This document shows, piece by piece, positions 23,329 to 32,581 of a DNA stretch of 39,276 bases (positions within the stretch are counted from its first letter, which is position 1; the number at the start of each line of letters is the position of its first letter). Source of the stretch: an uncultured Lachnospiraceae bacterium (GTDB lineage Bacteria; Bacillota; Clostridia; Lachnospirales; Lachnospiraceae); NCBI GenBank assembly GCA_944377325.1, contig CALWEP010000137.1, positions 1 through 39,276 of the forward strand. The letters run 5' to 3'. The notes below the pieces were generated by a model. The model was given only the letters and a program-made list of their open reading frames with translations. It made no database searches and was not told the origin of the DNA. A program made the position numbers and the translations under genes.

Positions 23329-25857
23329 CTATTTTCTTTCATGAATCAGCTTTTCCATGGTCTGCTGAAGAATACCGAAATCTATGGGCTTGGATACATG
23401 GGCATTCATGCCAGCAGCCGTAGTGGCCGCAATATCCTCCGCAAACGCATTGGCAGTCACTGCGATAATCGGCACGCTCTTCGCATCCGGCCGGGGCAGA
23501 ACTCTGATATTCTTTGCCGCCTCGCAGCCGTCCATCTGAGGCATCTGCATATCCATGAGAATGACGTCAATGGAAAACGCAGGCGATTCCCTGAATTTTT
23601 CCACTGCCTCCAGGCCGTTCCAAGCCTGTATCACCGTCACTCCGCTCATGGCAAGAATCTCCGTGGCGATCTCCATATTTACCATGTTGTCCTCTGCCAG
23701 AAGCACGGTCCTGCCTTCCAGGGAAAATTCCTGAGCGGAAACGGGCGCCTCCTTTTCCGTCCTCTTTTTCCCCTTCACCGCTTCCAGCGGAATCACAATG
23801 GTAATGACCGTCCCTTCTCCCGGAGCGCTCTCCACATTGATCTGACCGCTCATCTGAGTCACCAGATTTTTTACAATCGGCATTCCCAGACCGGTTCCCG
23901 CCACCTTGCGCACTCCGAACCGCGTTTCCCTGGCGTAAGGTTCAAACAGATGGGGCAGAAATTCCTCAGACATCCCCATTCCCGTATCCGATACCACAAT
24001 CTTGTATTTCGGAACGTTCTGATGTCTGAACTGGCTCACCTCCACGGAAACCCGGTCTCCTTCGGAGGAAAACTTGAGGGCATTGGAGATGAGATTGTTC
24101 AGGATCTGGCTGATACGGAAGGAATCTCCCAGCACCTCCTCGTCCTCCAGGTCAAAGGAAACACGGAAATCCTTTTTTTCCGCCTCCGCCTGCAGCCGGA
24201 AGGCCGATGCGCAGTCCTCCACGCATTTCCGTATATTAAAATGCTGATAGTCCAGGGCCACCTTTCCCTGCTCCATCCGGGACATATCCAGAATGTCATT
24301 GATCAGACCCAGGAGCTGACGGCTGGACAGATTAATCTTATCCATATACCCGGATACCTTCTCCGGATCATCGAGATTCTGCTGCACCAGCTCGGAGAGG
24401 CCGATAATGGCATTGAGCGGCGTTCTCATGTCATGGGACATATTGCTGAAAAACGCGTGCTTGTTTTTTTCGCTCCGCCTGGAATTTTCCAGGGCCTCCT
24501 CCAGCAGCTTTCTCTCCTGGAGCCGACGCTGCTTTTCTTCTTCAATCTCCCGGAAGCACAGCACCGCCTCCTCCGGAGACAGGGATTCGTCAAACAGCAC
24601 CCTTACGCTGACCCAGCGGTATTCGTCGCCGAATTTTCTCCGGAAATCGCCGCCGAAGTCCCGCACCCGCTTCGTTACCAGATTGCGGATGCTCTGAAGG
24701 GAGAAATTCTCCACATACTCTTTGTATGCGCTCGGCTCAATCAGCTCCTTCATAACCTCCAGCAGCCTGTCATAGTCTCCGAAGGCGGGGATGCGGCTTC
24801 GGATGAAGTCGGAGCCCTTGATCATTTCATAAGTGCCCCGGCCGAAGTCCACCCGGTACAGCGCGAAATAGGAATTTCCCAGCACGCGCACCGTCTCATT
24901 GGTGCGGTCCATTTTTTCGTTCAGACGGAAATCCCTCCAAATCAGCACTCCTACCACAATCGCCGCCGCCCCCAGCACAGCCAGGTAGTAAGCCGCGAAA
25001 AGGTTCAGCTTCTGCAGAATCGTGCTGTAAGGAACGGTAATCACGGAAATCCAGCCGTTGGCCATGTAGCAGTAGTACACGCCCCGCTTGTTTCCGTCCG
25101 AATCATATATGTAAGATGTGAAGTCCTCCTGCTCTCCCTTCCGGATGCTCTCCAGAAGCTTGGGGATGTAGTCCTCCATGTCCTGTTGGGAAGTCCAGTT
25201 GGACTGGCCGCAAATCAGGGAGCCCATTCCGTCGCAGAGATAAAAGGTGGCATTTTCCGGAAGAGTCAGCGGATTGTTCTGAAACTGGAAATTCTCAGGA
25301 AAAATATCAAACGCCATGACCGTATCCGACAGCCGGCATTTCTTTGATATGGTGATCACCGGCCTCTGGTAAATGGCGTCGATGTACAGATCGGTAAAGG
25401 CAATCTCTCCCTCTGCCTCCATGGCCCTCCGGTACCACTCCGTACTCTCCACGTCATAGCCGTCATCCCCTTCCCAGGGGTTGGCGGCGACGATCCGTCC
25501 GTTCAGCACCGCATAAGGATCTACCGTCTTGTCTCCCAGAGTCGCCGTCATCCTGCTGAAAAAGGTGGTGATCATCTCCTCCGTTCCCGCCGTCTCTCCG
25601 CCGTCCTCCGTCTGAAGATCGATCATTTCCGTGCCGAAATCCAGCAGAGTCTCGTAAACGATCAGATTATTCCTTTCCTCAGAGGCATAGCTTCTGGCCA
25701 GAGAATCTCCCATATCCTGAGTATTCCTCAGAAGCTCTGTTCTGAGCAGATAAAAGGCGGTGCCTCCCAGCAAAGTCAGGAAGGCCAGCACCAGCGCGTA
25801 AAGATACATATTGCGCCGGAGCCCCCGCCCCCGTTCCTTCCGTTTTGAAGCGCTCAT
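23329..25857 (-). CDS. Hybrid sensor histidine kinase (dCACHE-like sensor, HisKA, HATPase, REC)
   Basis: An 842-residue membrane kinase. Helix 1 (about 17-39) and helix 2 (about 288-310) enclose an extracytoplasmic sensor of about 250 residues, with two-lobed CACHE-like features. A PAS-like segment (about 330-445) and coiled coil lead to the H-box NMSHDMRTPLNAIIGLSEL (phospho-His about 475). The ATPase motifs NNLISNALKFS and SDTGMGMS and the G2 box GTGLGMPIVKNL follow. The C-terminal receiver (about 720-840) contains LLAEDN, the phospho-acceptor in ILMDMQMPQMDG, and SKPID. Such kinases pass phosphate to a separate Hpt protein, which is encoded 6 bases upstream. The ligand is unknown. Confidence 0.95.
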   Translation of the reverse strand: MSASKRKERGRGLRRNMYLYALVLAFLTLLGGTAFYLLRTELLRNTQDMGDSLARSYASEERNNLIVYETLLDFGTEMIDLQTEDGGETAGTEEMITTFFSRMTATLGDKTVDPYAVLNGRIVAANPWEGDDGYDVESTEWYRRAMEAEGEIAFTDLYIDAIYQRPVITISKKCRLSDTVMAFDIFPENFQFQNNPLTLPENATFYLCDGMGSLICGQSNWTSQQDMEDYIPKLLESIRKGEQEDFTSYIYDSDGNKRGVYYCYMANGWISVITVPYSTILQKLNLFAAYYLAVLGAAAIVVGVLIWRDFRLNEKMDRTNETVRVLGNSYFALYRVDFGRGTYEMIKGSDFIRSRIPAFGDYDRLLEVMKELIEPSAYKEYVENFSLQSIRNLVTKRVRDFGGDFRRKFGDEYRWVSVRVLFDESLSPEEAVLCFREIEEEKQRRLQERKLLEEALENSRRSEKNKHAFFSNMSHDMRTPLNAIIGLSELVQQNLDDPEKVSGYMDKINLSSRQLLGLINDILDMSRMEQGKVALDYQHFNIRKCVEDCASAFRLQAEAEKKDFRVSFDLEDEEVLGDSFRISQILNNLISNALKFSSEGDRVSVEVSQFRHQNVPKYKIVVSDTGMGMSEEFLPHLFEPYARETRFGVRKVAGTGLGMPIVKNLVTQMSGQINVESAPGEGTVITIVIPLEAVKGKKRTEKEAPVSAQEFSLEGRTVLLAEDNMVNMEIATEILAMSGVTVIQAWNGLEAVEKFRESPAFSIDVILMDMQMPQMDGCEAAKNIRVLPRPDAKSVPIIAVTANAFAEDIAATTAAGMNAHVSKPIDFGILQQTMEKLIHERK

Positions 25858-25863
25858 CTTCCG

Positions 25864-26214
25864 TTACCCCCGGATCACTGCCGTAACGGCCTCATAGGCC
25901 TTTTCAATCTCCGGCATCATTGCCTCCGCTTCCTCCCACCGGTCTGCCCGCATCAGCTCTACCTGGCGGGTAAACATATCATACAGCGTTGTAATGGACA
26001 GATTTCCGCATACTCCCTTTAAGGTATGGGAACAGCGCAGCTCCGTATCCCGATCCTTTTCTTCTATGGCCTTCTTCAGCTGTCCGTAGTTCCCGTCATC
26101 CAGAAACTTGAGCAGGAAACGCTCCAGCAGCTTTTCATTCCCCATAAAGCGGCCCAGGGCATCCTCCACCTGAATTCCCGCTTCCCTCAGACTGTTTTTC
26201 TTGGCCTCATCCAT
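25864..26214 (-). CDS. Histidine phosphotransfer (Hpt) domain protein
   Basis: A 116-residue single-domain Hpt protein. His63 in SHTLKGVCGNLS is the phospho-accepting residue of the HTLKG signature within an all-helical bundle. It sits between the response regulator gene (26 bases) and the hybrid kinase gene (6 bases), so the three make a single relay. It would carry phosphate from the kinase's receiver to the HD-GYP regulator or back. Confidence 0.92.
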   Translation of the reverse strand: MDEAKKNSLREAGIQVEDALGRFMGNEKLLERFLLKFLDDGNYGQLKKAIEEKDRDTELRCSHTLKGVCGNLSITTLYDMFTRQVELMRADRWEEAEAMMPEIEKAYEAVTAVIRG

Positions 26215-26240
26215 ATTTTTTCCCTCTTTCTGCGTTGGCT

Positions 26241-27335
26241 TTATTTTTTATTGTAGTAAGCTCTCCAGATATCCTCTTCAACCTCCGTGAAGCTGAATAC
26301 CAGGCGCGGATTGAATACTCCGCATTCTCCGTCCCGAATCATTCTGAGCGCCTCGCTCCGGTTAAACGCGCTTTTGTACACTCTCCGGCTCACCAGAGCG
26401 TCATAGACGTCTGCCAGTGATACCACCTGAGACCAGATGGTGATCTCGTTTCCCTTCAGCCCGTCGGGATAGCCTCTTCCGTCCCAGCGCTCATGGTGAT
26501 GTCTGGCTATGTCATAAGCGTAGGCGTAAGCCCCGTGCTCCCGCATCTGAGGGATCTTTTCCAGCAGCAGAGCTCCCTGCACCGTATGAGTCTTCATGAT
26601 TTCATACTCTTCCGGAGTCAGCCGGCCGGGCTTGTTCAAAATTGCATCCGGTATGGCGATTTTTCCCACGTCATGCATAATAGCCGCCATGGCAATCCAT
26701 TCGATCTCCTTCGGGGTCAGCCCCTCTCCCATCTCCGTGCAGGTAAGCATATGCTTTGTAATGTCATGGATCCTGCGGACGTGCTCTCCCGATTCTCCGC
26801 TTCTGAACTCGATGGCCGTTGACAGGGATTCGATCATTCCCACGTTCAGGTCAATGATCATCTGAGCCTGCCGGAGCAGCTCTGACTGCTGGTGATCCAC
26901 CACATTGCCCAGACGTTTTCTTGCCCGGAAAAGTTCTACCACAGAGTTCACCCGCCTGGTCACGATATAGGGCACCACCGGCTTGCTGATCACATCCATC
27001 ACGCCCATCTCATAGGCGTCTCTCATCACCGAGTCGCTGGCTTCCGCAGTGATCAGGAATACCGGGATCTGTGACAGAAGCTCTCTTTTCTTCAGTTCCC
27101 GCAAAACCTCGATTCCGTCCATCTCCGGCATGACCACATCCAAAAGCACTGCACAGATCCGATCCTTCTGCTCCAAAAGTTTTTCCAGCCCCTCTTTTCC
27201 GTTCTCCCCCTCCTCGATCACATAGGTATCGGAAAACAGATTATCCAGAATCGCCCTGTTGATCTCGTCATCGTCGATGATCAGCATCATATCGGGAGGG
27301 CTTGGAATATTTTCATAAAGATTTTCCAGTTCCAT
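26241..27335 (-). CDS. Response regulator with HD-GYP output domain
   Basis: A 364-residue protein. The receiver domain (about 15-130) has IIDDDE and the phospho-acceptor Asp66 in LLDVVMPEMDG. A helical linker leads to an HD-GYP domain (about 175-360) with AIMHDVGKIAIPD, HHERWDGRGYPDG and SLADVYDAL. HD-GYP enzymes hydrolyse cyclic di-GMP (to pGpG or GMP). The signature is GRGYP, so catalytic residues appear intact. First gene of the operon; it has its own promoter. Likely final output of the relay. Confidence 0.93.
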   Translation of the reverse strand: MELENLYENIPSPPDMMLIIDDDEINRAILDNLFSDTYVIEEGENGKEGLEKLLEQKDRICAVLLDVVMPEMDGIEVLRELKKRELLSQIPVFLITAEASDSVMRDAYEMGVMDVISKPVVPYIVTRRVNSVVELFRARKRLGNVVDHQQSELLRQAQMIIDLNVGMIESLSTAIEFRSGESGEHVRRIHDITKHMLTCTEMGEGLTPKEIEWIAMAAIMHDVGKIAIPDAILNKPGRLTPEEYEIMKTHTVQGALLLEKIPQMREHGAYAYAYDIARHHHERWDGRGYPDGLKGNEITIWSQVVSLADVYDALVSRRVYKSAFNRSEALRMIRDGECGVFNPRLVFSFTEVEEDIWRAYYNKK

Positions 27336-27395
27336 CCGGAATTTTCCCTTCTTTCTGCCGCTGCCGGATCTTTTCCGGACGCGTATTCATCTCTA

Positions 27396-27425
27396 AGTAT
27401 AAAGGAAATCTGTCGCCAATGTCAA
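27396..27425 (-). promoter_or_regulatory. Sigma-A promoter of the phosphorelay operon
   Basis: TTGACA (27420-27425) overlaps the stop codon of the DUF3810 gene, and TATACT lies at 27396-27401 with an 18-base spacer. A hairpin CCGGA/TCCGG (27364-27378) lies in the leader. Confidence 0.7.
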
Positions 27426-28459
27426 TCGATTCCCTCCGCCTCCGCCCATCCCAGCATCAGGTCCACCACCATTCCATAGCTTTTTACCCCCTGTTCCTGA
27501 TCATTGAGCTTCAGATAAGTGTCATTCACTGCTTCTGCCGCCTCCGCCGCCTTCCCCTCATACCTGCTCCAAAAGCTGCTGTTGGCTTCCAGATCCCGTT
27601 CCGCAGCCTCATCCAGCTGCAGACGCAGCTCCATATATCGGGCGGGATTCACCTCCGCCAGAGCGTTTCCGACGTAAATCCAGCCCATGAGCCAGCCGCT
27701 GTAGCGGAATTCCTCCCGTTCCGACTCCAGACAGGCCAGAAATCCGATAAAATTAGCCTCGTCCTCCCTCATAAAGCCTTTCAGGTGAGAGAGCTCATGG
27801 CAGATCGTATGGGGAATATTATAGGGGACCATGGCGTTATTATAATTCGCCTCCGCCGTAAAGGGGGAATATACCCCTGCCAGCTGCTGCACGGAGAGAA
27901 TCCAGGGAACGGTCAGATATTTCGGCCGGGGATAAAATCCGGAAAGACAGGGGTATTTTTCTCCCAGCGCTTTCATGGCCGCCCTTCCTTCCTCTCCGTA
28001 TTCCCGGGCAGTCAGACGCACTCCCGCCTGATCCCGGCAGCTGTTGACCTGCTCCGTGAGATAGACCAGCAGCCGTTCCAATTCTTCCTCCGTATGTTCC
28101 TCCCGTCCGTAGGGAAGGTACGAGGAAAAAGAGGCGCTGTAGTAATTAACCCCGCAGTTCGCTCCGTACAGCAGAAACAGCACACCGGCGGCCAGCGCCG
28201 TTCCGGAGAGAAAAGCTCCCGGATGCTTCCGGCACCGAATCAGCCCCGCAGCGGCGGCAGGCAGCGCCAGATAAAGTCCCAGCTCCGATACGGAAAAGGG
28301 GAAAATTCCCCAGAGCCCTCCCCAGACCGCCGCCAGCACGGGATATACCCTGACCGCATACCATTCCGCAAATCCGGGTACCTTTCTGGCTGCCGCCAGA
28401 AGAGCAAGCGCCGCCATGAAGCAGGCTGCCGCTGCCAGGTATCTTCTTCTGTTCCTCAT
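27422..28459 (-). CDS. DUF3810-family membrane protein with zinc-protease-like motif
   Basis: A 345-residue protein with about three N-terminal hydrophobic segments (about 7-23, 41-75 and 86-103) and a larger extracytoplasmic or cytoplasmic domain. It contains HTICHELSHLKGF, an HExxH-like motif in which His-Glu-Leu-Ser-His can bind zinc, followed downstream by an E-rich FIGFLACLESE. This pattern fits the DUF3810 family. The ribosome-binding site GGGAAGGA precedes the ATG. No partner gene is evident: it is divergent from lepB and upstream of the phosphorelay operon. A proteolytic role is inferred from the motif only. Confidence 0.75.
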   Translation of the reverse strand: MRNRRRYLAAAACFMAALALLAAARKVPGFAEWYAVRVYPVLAAVWGGLWGIFPFSVSELGLYLALPAAAAGLIRCRKHPGAFLSGTALAAGVLFLLYGANCGVNYYSASFSSYLPYGREEHTEEELERLLVYLTEQVNSCRDQAGVRLTAREYGEEGRAAMKALGEKYPCLSGFYPRPKYLTVPWILSVQQLAGVYSPFTAEANYNNAMVPYNIPHTICHELSHLKGFMREDEANFIGFLACLESEREEFRYSGWLMGWIYVGNALAEVNPARYMELRLQLDEAAERDLEANSSFWSRYEGKAAEAAEAVNDTYLKLNDQEQGVKSYGMVVDLMLGWAEAEGID

Positions 28460-28646
28460 TCCTTCCCACCTTCCTTGCGTCTCCTTCCCCCATTATAGCG
28501 CATATTCTTTCTCCGTTTCCAGGAATACTTCTCCGGAAAATGTGAAAATTTTCTGTCCTTTTCCGAAAACCCCTTGCGCTTCCCGAAAAACTCATATAAA
28601 CTTAGTTAATGCGTAATTCAGAAGAGAGAAAGGATCGTGACAATAA

Positions 28647-29207
28647 ATGGATACCGAAAAAGAGAAACAGGAAAAAGAACCATTTTCCCTGAAAAAAGAA
28701 ATTATCAGCTGGATATGGGTCATTATCACCGCCGCGGCCATCGCCTTTTTTCTGACTAACTTCATCATTGCCAACAGCCGGGTACCCAGCGGCTCCATGG
28801 AAAATACCATCATGACCGGAGACCGGGTCATCGGCTCCCGTCTCTCCTATCGGTTTCATGAGCCGGAGCGGGGAGACATCGCCATTTTCCACTTCCCTGA
28901 CGATCTTTCGGGGAAAACCCTCTACGTAAAAAGAATCATCGGTCTTCCCGGAGAGACGGTGGACATAAAAGACGGTCAGGTGTACATCAACGGAGAAGCG
29001 CTGGAGGAACCCTACATCAGAGAGCCTATGGATCAGGAGGAGCCCATGCATTTTGAGGTTCCGGAAGGCTGCTATTTCATGATGGGCGACAACAGGAATT
29101 ATTCCTCCGACGCCCGCTATTGGAAAAATCATTACGTGGAAAAAGATCAGATCATTGCCAAGGTACTGTTCCGGGATTTCCCGAACATTGCGGGGCTGGA
29201 TGAATAA
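28647..29207 (+). CDS. lepB: Signal peptidase I
   Basis: A 186-residue membrane-bound serine protease that removes signal peptides from exported proteins. One N-terminal helix (about 20-41) is followed by SRVPSGSM (catalytic Ser50) and LYVKRIIGLPGE (general base Lys95), and the box MGDNRNYSSDAR. This matches small Gram-positive type I enzymes. AAGGA lies about 12 bases before the ATG, somewhat distant. Upstream, a TATAAA at about 28595 is the best promoter candidate, with a poor -35. The leader region 28460-28646 holds no other gene. Confidence 0.95.
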   Translation: MDTEKEKQEKEPFSLKKEIISWIWVIITAAAIAFFLTNFIIANSRVPSGSMENTIMTGDRVIGSRLSYRFHEPERGDIAIFHFPDDLSGKTLYVKRIIGLPGETVDIKDGQVYINGEALEEPYIREPMDQEEPMHFEVPEGCYFMMGDNRNYSSDARYWKNHYVEKDQIIAKVLFRDFPNIAGLDE

Positions 29208-29230
29208 GTCTGAAGCGGAAGCACAAAAGC

Positions 29231-29275
29231 AGCCGGACATTCAAAGCAGAGATGCTTTGGATGCCCGGCTGTTTG
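29231..29275. terminator. Bidirectional terminator between lepB and yitT-like gene
   Basis: A long near-perfect inverted repeat: AGCCGGACATTCAAAGCA (29231-29248) pairs with the complementary TGCTTTGGATGCCCGGCT (29253-29270) with two mismatches. TTTG follows on plus and CTTTTG on minus. Confidence 0.8.
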
Positions 29276-29278
29276 CTG

Positions 29279-30142
29279 TCATATCGGTATAAATCCGTTT
29301 CCGATAATCTCGCTGGAATTATAGATCTGAATGAAAGCCGTAGGCTCCACCGTCTTGATATGGCCGCGGAGCTTCAGCGCTTGGGAACGCTTCATGGTTG
29401 TCATGATAATGGTTTTATCCTGATGGGTGAACACTCCCTCCGCCCGGTACACCGTCGCGCCCCGGTGAAGGACATTCACAATGTAGTCGCAGATAGGGGC
29501 GGGATCGCTGCAGACGATGTTAAAGCATTTGCAGCGGTTGATATTGTCCATAATGCCGTCTATCAGAAAAGATTTTGCCAGCAGTCCCAGTACGGAGTAA
29601 AGTCCGGTGGACGGCCCGAACACCGCAAAGCTGCCCAGCACGGCCAGCAGATCCACCGCCAGCAGCGCCGCTCCGATATTCATGGACGAATACTTTTTCA
29701 GGATCATTGCCAGAATATCCGTGCCTCCGCTGGAGGCTCCCACATGGAAAAGAACGGCAGAGGCAATCGCCGGAAGGAATACCGCATAAACCAGTTCCAT
29801 CAGCGGTTCGCTGCTCACCGGCGCGGACAGCGGCACCGTCTTTTCCAGAAAATCCAGGGAAAATGACATGAGCACGCTGGCATAGACCGTCTTGATTCCC
29901 ACGCTTCTTCCCAGAAAAAGGAAGCCTGCCGCCAGCAGAATCATATTGGCCCAGAATGTAAAGGCCGACGCCGTCATTCCGGTGACCGCGCTGATTACCG
30001 AAGAAAATCCGGTAACGCCTCCGAAGGCAAAGTGGTTGGGGAATTTGAAAAAGTAGATTCCGGCCACCATGATCCATATGCTGACCGTTATCATTCCGTA
30101 GACTGTCAGTTCACGCAAAAAGGGAGATTTTATTTTCTTCAT
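29279..30142 (-). CDS. YitT-family membrane protein (DUF161/DUF2179)
   Basis: A 287-residue protein with five to six N-terminal helices and a C-terminal soluble DUF2179-type domain (about 215-285), containing VLHRGATVYRAEGVFTHQDK and FIQIYNSSEIIGNGF. The helix GGVTGFSSVISAVTG and HVGASSGGTDILAMIL are typical of the family, whose role is not established. A 300-residue start at 30181 overlaps the neighbouring gene; ATG at 30142 yields the usual MKK-type N-terminus but its GGGAAAGG is 13 bases upstream, so the start is uncertain. It follows the broken YfcC-type gene. Confidence 0.82.
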   Translation of the reverse strand: MKKIKSPFLRELTVYGMITVSIWIMVAGIYFFKFPNHFAFGGVTGFSSVISAVTGMTASAFTFWANMILLAAGFLFLGRSVGIKTVYASVLMSFSLDFLEKTVPLSAPVSSEPLMELVYAVFLPAIASAVLFHVGASSGGTDILAMILKKYSSMNIGAALLAVDLLAVLGSFAVFGPSTGLYSVLGLLAKSFLIDGIMDNINRCKCFNIVCSDPAPICDYIVNVLHRGATVYRAEGVFTHQDKTIIMTTMKRSQALKLRGHIKTVEPTAFIQIYNSSEIIGNGFIPI

Positions 30143-30167
30143 AAAACCGCATCTGCCTTTCCCGAAA

Positions 30168-31284
30168 TCACATCGGACCAAACTTCATGATCTGAGCAAG
30201 AATCAGCAGGCCGGAGCCTACGGCCATCCAGATCAGGAACAGTTTCCACATAAACTTCATCCACCGGTCATAGGGAATATTTACCGCGCTGATAATACCC
30301 ATGAGTGCCGTGGAGGTGGGAAGAACGTAGTTGCAGAATCCGTCGCCGAAATTAAATGCCAGAATCGCAGTCTGACGGGTCATTCCCACCAGATCGGCCA
30401 GCGGCGCCATAATGGGAATCACTGCTGCCGCCTGTCCGCTTCCGGAGGTCAGAAACACATTGATAATCGTATTCATAATGAGCATGGCGGGAGCCTGCAG
30501 AACGGAGGGAACGGCAGACAGGGCGGAATGTGAGCTTTTCAAAAGAATCCAGGCTTTTTTCGGAGCGCAGGGGACTCTGCAGGTCAAGCTCATACATGGG
30601 GCTTAAGGAAGGCTTTTTCTGAATCTTCATCGCGTAGCGGATCAGATACCAGTTGGTAAACACATAGAATACGGCAAAGCAGACAAAACGGTAGCCGATT
30701 CCGGAATACAGGGGAAGTCCTGCGATCTTCTGAGCAACCAGCGTTGTGTTTACGTTCAGCGGACCGGTGGAAAAACCGATGGCTCCGCCCAGAAGAATGA
30801 TGGAGGCTCCGGTAATGGAATCCAGTCCCATTGCAAAGGCCATCATAACCATCACGGGGGCAAAGGCAATAAACAGGTTCACTCCCTGAGTGGTACAGAT
30901 CAGTCCGAATACCAGCGTCATAATCGGGATGAACAGATACACCCTGCCGGAAAAATACTTTGCCATTTTTCCCACAACCGCGTGAAGCGCTCCCGTCTCC
31001 GTCAGAAGATAAAAGGCTCCGCCTGCAAACAGAATCATCAGCATCAGATCAATTCTCTGGATGAAGGAATTGACGATGAGAAGAGGAATTGACAGCGGAT
31101 TAACCGGTGTTGATTCAATATAGGAGAAATTGCCGGGATCGATAACCTTGATTCCTTCCGCGTTCTCCACCCGAGCGTAGGAGCCCGCAGGGATAATCCA
31201 TGTGAGCAGAACGGCAAACAGGATGATTGCTCCTATGATCACAAACGTATGAGGCATTTTAAATGTTTTTTTCGCTTTTTCCAT
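30168..31284 (-). pseudogene. YfcC-family (C4-dicarboxylate/DcuC-like) transporter, internal deletion and frameshift
   Basis: The first frame (31284 down to about 30540) encodes a good YfcC N-terminus: TWIIPAGSYARV, TTQGVNLFIAFAPVMVMMAFA and IGFSTGPLNVNTT. After SLDSFEKLTF it turns into low-quality sequence and stops near 30352. A second frame, readable from about 30540 to the stop at 30168, encodes the conserved C-terminus: NTIINVFLTSGSGQAAAVIP, FNFGDGFCNYVLPTSTALMG and IPYDRWMKFMWKLF. The two parts sum to about 365 residues, against about 450-510 for the intact family. Some 100 residues from the middle are therefore missing, in a length not divisible by three. The gene is likely non-functional. 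It follows an intact M20 amidohydrolase after 15 bases, with AAGGGAG before its ATG. Confidence 0.82.
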
Positions 31285-31299
31285 AATCAGTAACTCCCT

Positions 31300-32481
31300 T
31301 TACACGATATTTTCTTTTTCCAGTGCCTGCTGAAATTCTTCCCGGATTCTTTGCAGATTCTCCGGGCAGGAGATCAGGTCCCATGCCGTTCCGGCAAGTA
31401 TTTTGGCAGCATAGCCGACAGCCGCATGAGCCTCCTCCGTTTTTCCGGCCCGGATGTAGGCTTCCGAATGAGCGGCGCTCCCTTCCGGCGCAAAGGCAAT
31501 CCGGATGCAGGAGCCCGGTACCCGGTGCAGCACATTGCCGAAATCCGTAGAACCCGTTTCCTGACGGGGCGGCGCGATTCTGGGGGCATTCACCGCCTCC
31601 GCGTTTTTCATGATCAGGTCATTAAGAAAAATGACCGGCACCTTGTTGTCCACGCTTTTATCCCGCCGGATCTCAACTTCTGTTTCCGTCATCATGGCCG
31701 CGCCTTCCAGGACCTTGCGGACCCGTTCGACCACGGAGTCCAGATAAGTCCGGTTATAGGACCGCACCGCCAGGCTGGCCGCCGCCGATGCGGGAACGAT
31801 ATTGGCCGGCGTGCCGCCGCAGTTCAGCACCGTATAGTGAATCTTTACGTCTGACTGCACATGTTCCCGAAGGAATTCCAGCCCCTGAAAGGCCAGAATC
31901 AGTCCGTCCAGAGCGCTGCGTCCCGCATAGGGCTTCACTGCCGCATGGGCGCTGATTCCGCGGTAGGTAACCGTAAATTTGTCCATGGCCAGACTTTTCA
32001 CGTCTACCTGAGTCATGGGACCTCCGTGCATCATCAGCGCCGCATCCAGCTCCGTAAAGTCGCATCCGTTTCGGATCATCATGATCTTTCCGCTGACGCT
32101 CTCCTCCGCAGGCGTTCCGTAAACAGTGACCGTATAATTCTCCTCCGAATCCGCATGCCGGAGCGCTGCGGCAGCAGCCAGGACTGCCGGCCCCTGAAGA
32201 TGGTGCCCGCAGCCGTGTCCCATTCCCGGCAGAGCATCGTATTCACACAGAAATCCGATATTCGGCCCTCCCTGGCCGTGATGATACACTGCGCGAAAGG
32301 CGGTGGGAACCTTTCCCACTCCGATTTCCACATGAAAGCCCTCCCTCTTCAGCCAATCCGTCAGTTTTTCCAGGGCTTTGAATTCCTCCAGTCCTACCTC
32401 CGGATGATCAAATATGAAATCGGCCATTTCTTCCATTTCAGGCGCAGTTTTTTCAATGTACTGGTTCAGAAATTCTTTCAT
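31300..32481 (-). CDS. M20 amidohydrolase (AbgB / IAA-amino-acid-hydrolase-like)
   Basis: A 393-residue zinc amidohydrolase. The metal-binding block GFLCEYDALPGMGHGCGHH is a clear signature of the AbgB/IlvE-like amidohydrolase subfamily, followed by TPAEESVSG and the dimerisation segment GISAHAAVKPYAGRSALD (with the conserved His). ETGSTDFGNV and the C-terminal HSEAYIRA complete the site. Members cleave N-acyl amino acids or p-aminobenzoyl-glutamate. AAAAGGAGGG sits nine bases before the ATG. It precedes the YfcC-type transporter pseudogene, which in related loci carries the substrate or product. The LysR gene upstream, on the same strand, probably regulates it. Confidence 0.9.
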   Translation of the reverse strand: MKEFLNQYIEKTAPEMEEMADFIFDHPEVGLEEFKALEKLTDWLKREGFHVEIGVGKVPTAFRAVYHHGQGGPNIGFLCEYDALPGMGHGCGHHLQGPAVLAAAAALRHADSEENYTVTVYGTPAEESVSGKIMMIRNGCDFTELDAALMMHGGPMTQVDVKSLAMDKFTVTYRGISAHAAVKPYAGRSALDGLILAFQGLEFLREHVQSDVKIHYTVLNCGGTPANIVPASAAASLAVRSYNRTYLDSVVERVRKVLEGAAMMTETEVEIRRDKSVDNKVPVIFLNDLIMKNAEAVNAPRIAPPRQETGSTDFGNVLHRVPGSCIRIAFAPEGSAAHSEAYIRAGKTEEAHAAVGYAAKILAGTAWDLISCPENLQRIREEFQQALEKENIV

Positions 32482-32553
32482 CCGATCTTCCCTCCTTTTG
32501 ATAACTCGATGCTATCATGGAGGGACACCGAAGTAAAATACCGAAAAATAATG

Positions 32554-32581
32554 AAAAAAATAAGGGAAATCTTAATTTCCC
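32554..32581 (-). terminator. Intrinsic terminator upstream of the amidohydrolase
   Basis: GGGAAAT (32564-32570) and ATTTCCC (32575-32581) around a four-base loop, followed on the minus strand by TTATTTTTTT. It lies between the LysR gene and the amidohydrolase in their transcription direction, so it may end a short transcript or act as an attenuator. Confidence 0.65.

Noticed and set aside
23179..25347. 722-codon plus-strand open frame opposite the histidine kinase
   Set aside because: Same reasoning: shadow of a real gene; no recognisable domain, and it starts in the glgB promoter region.
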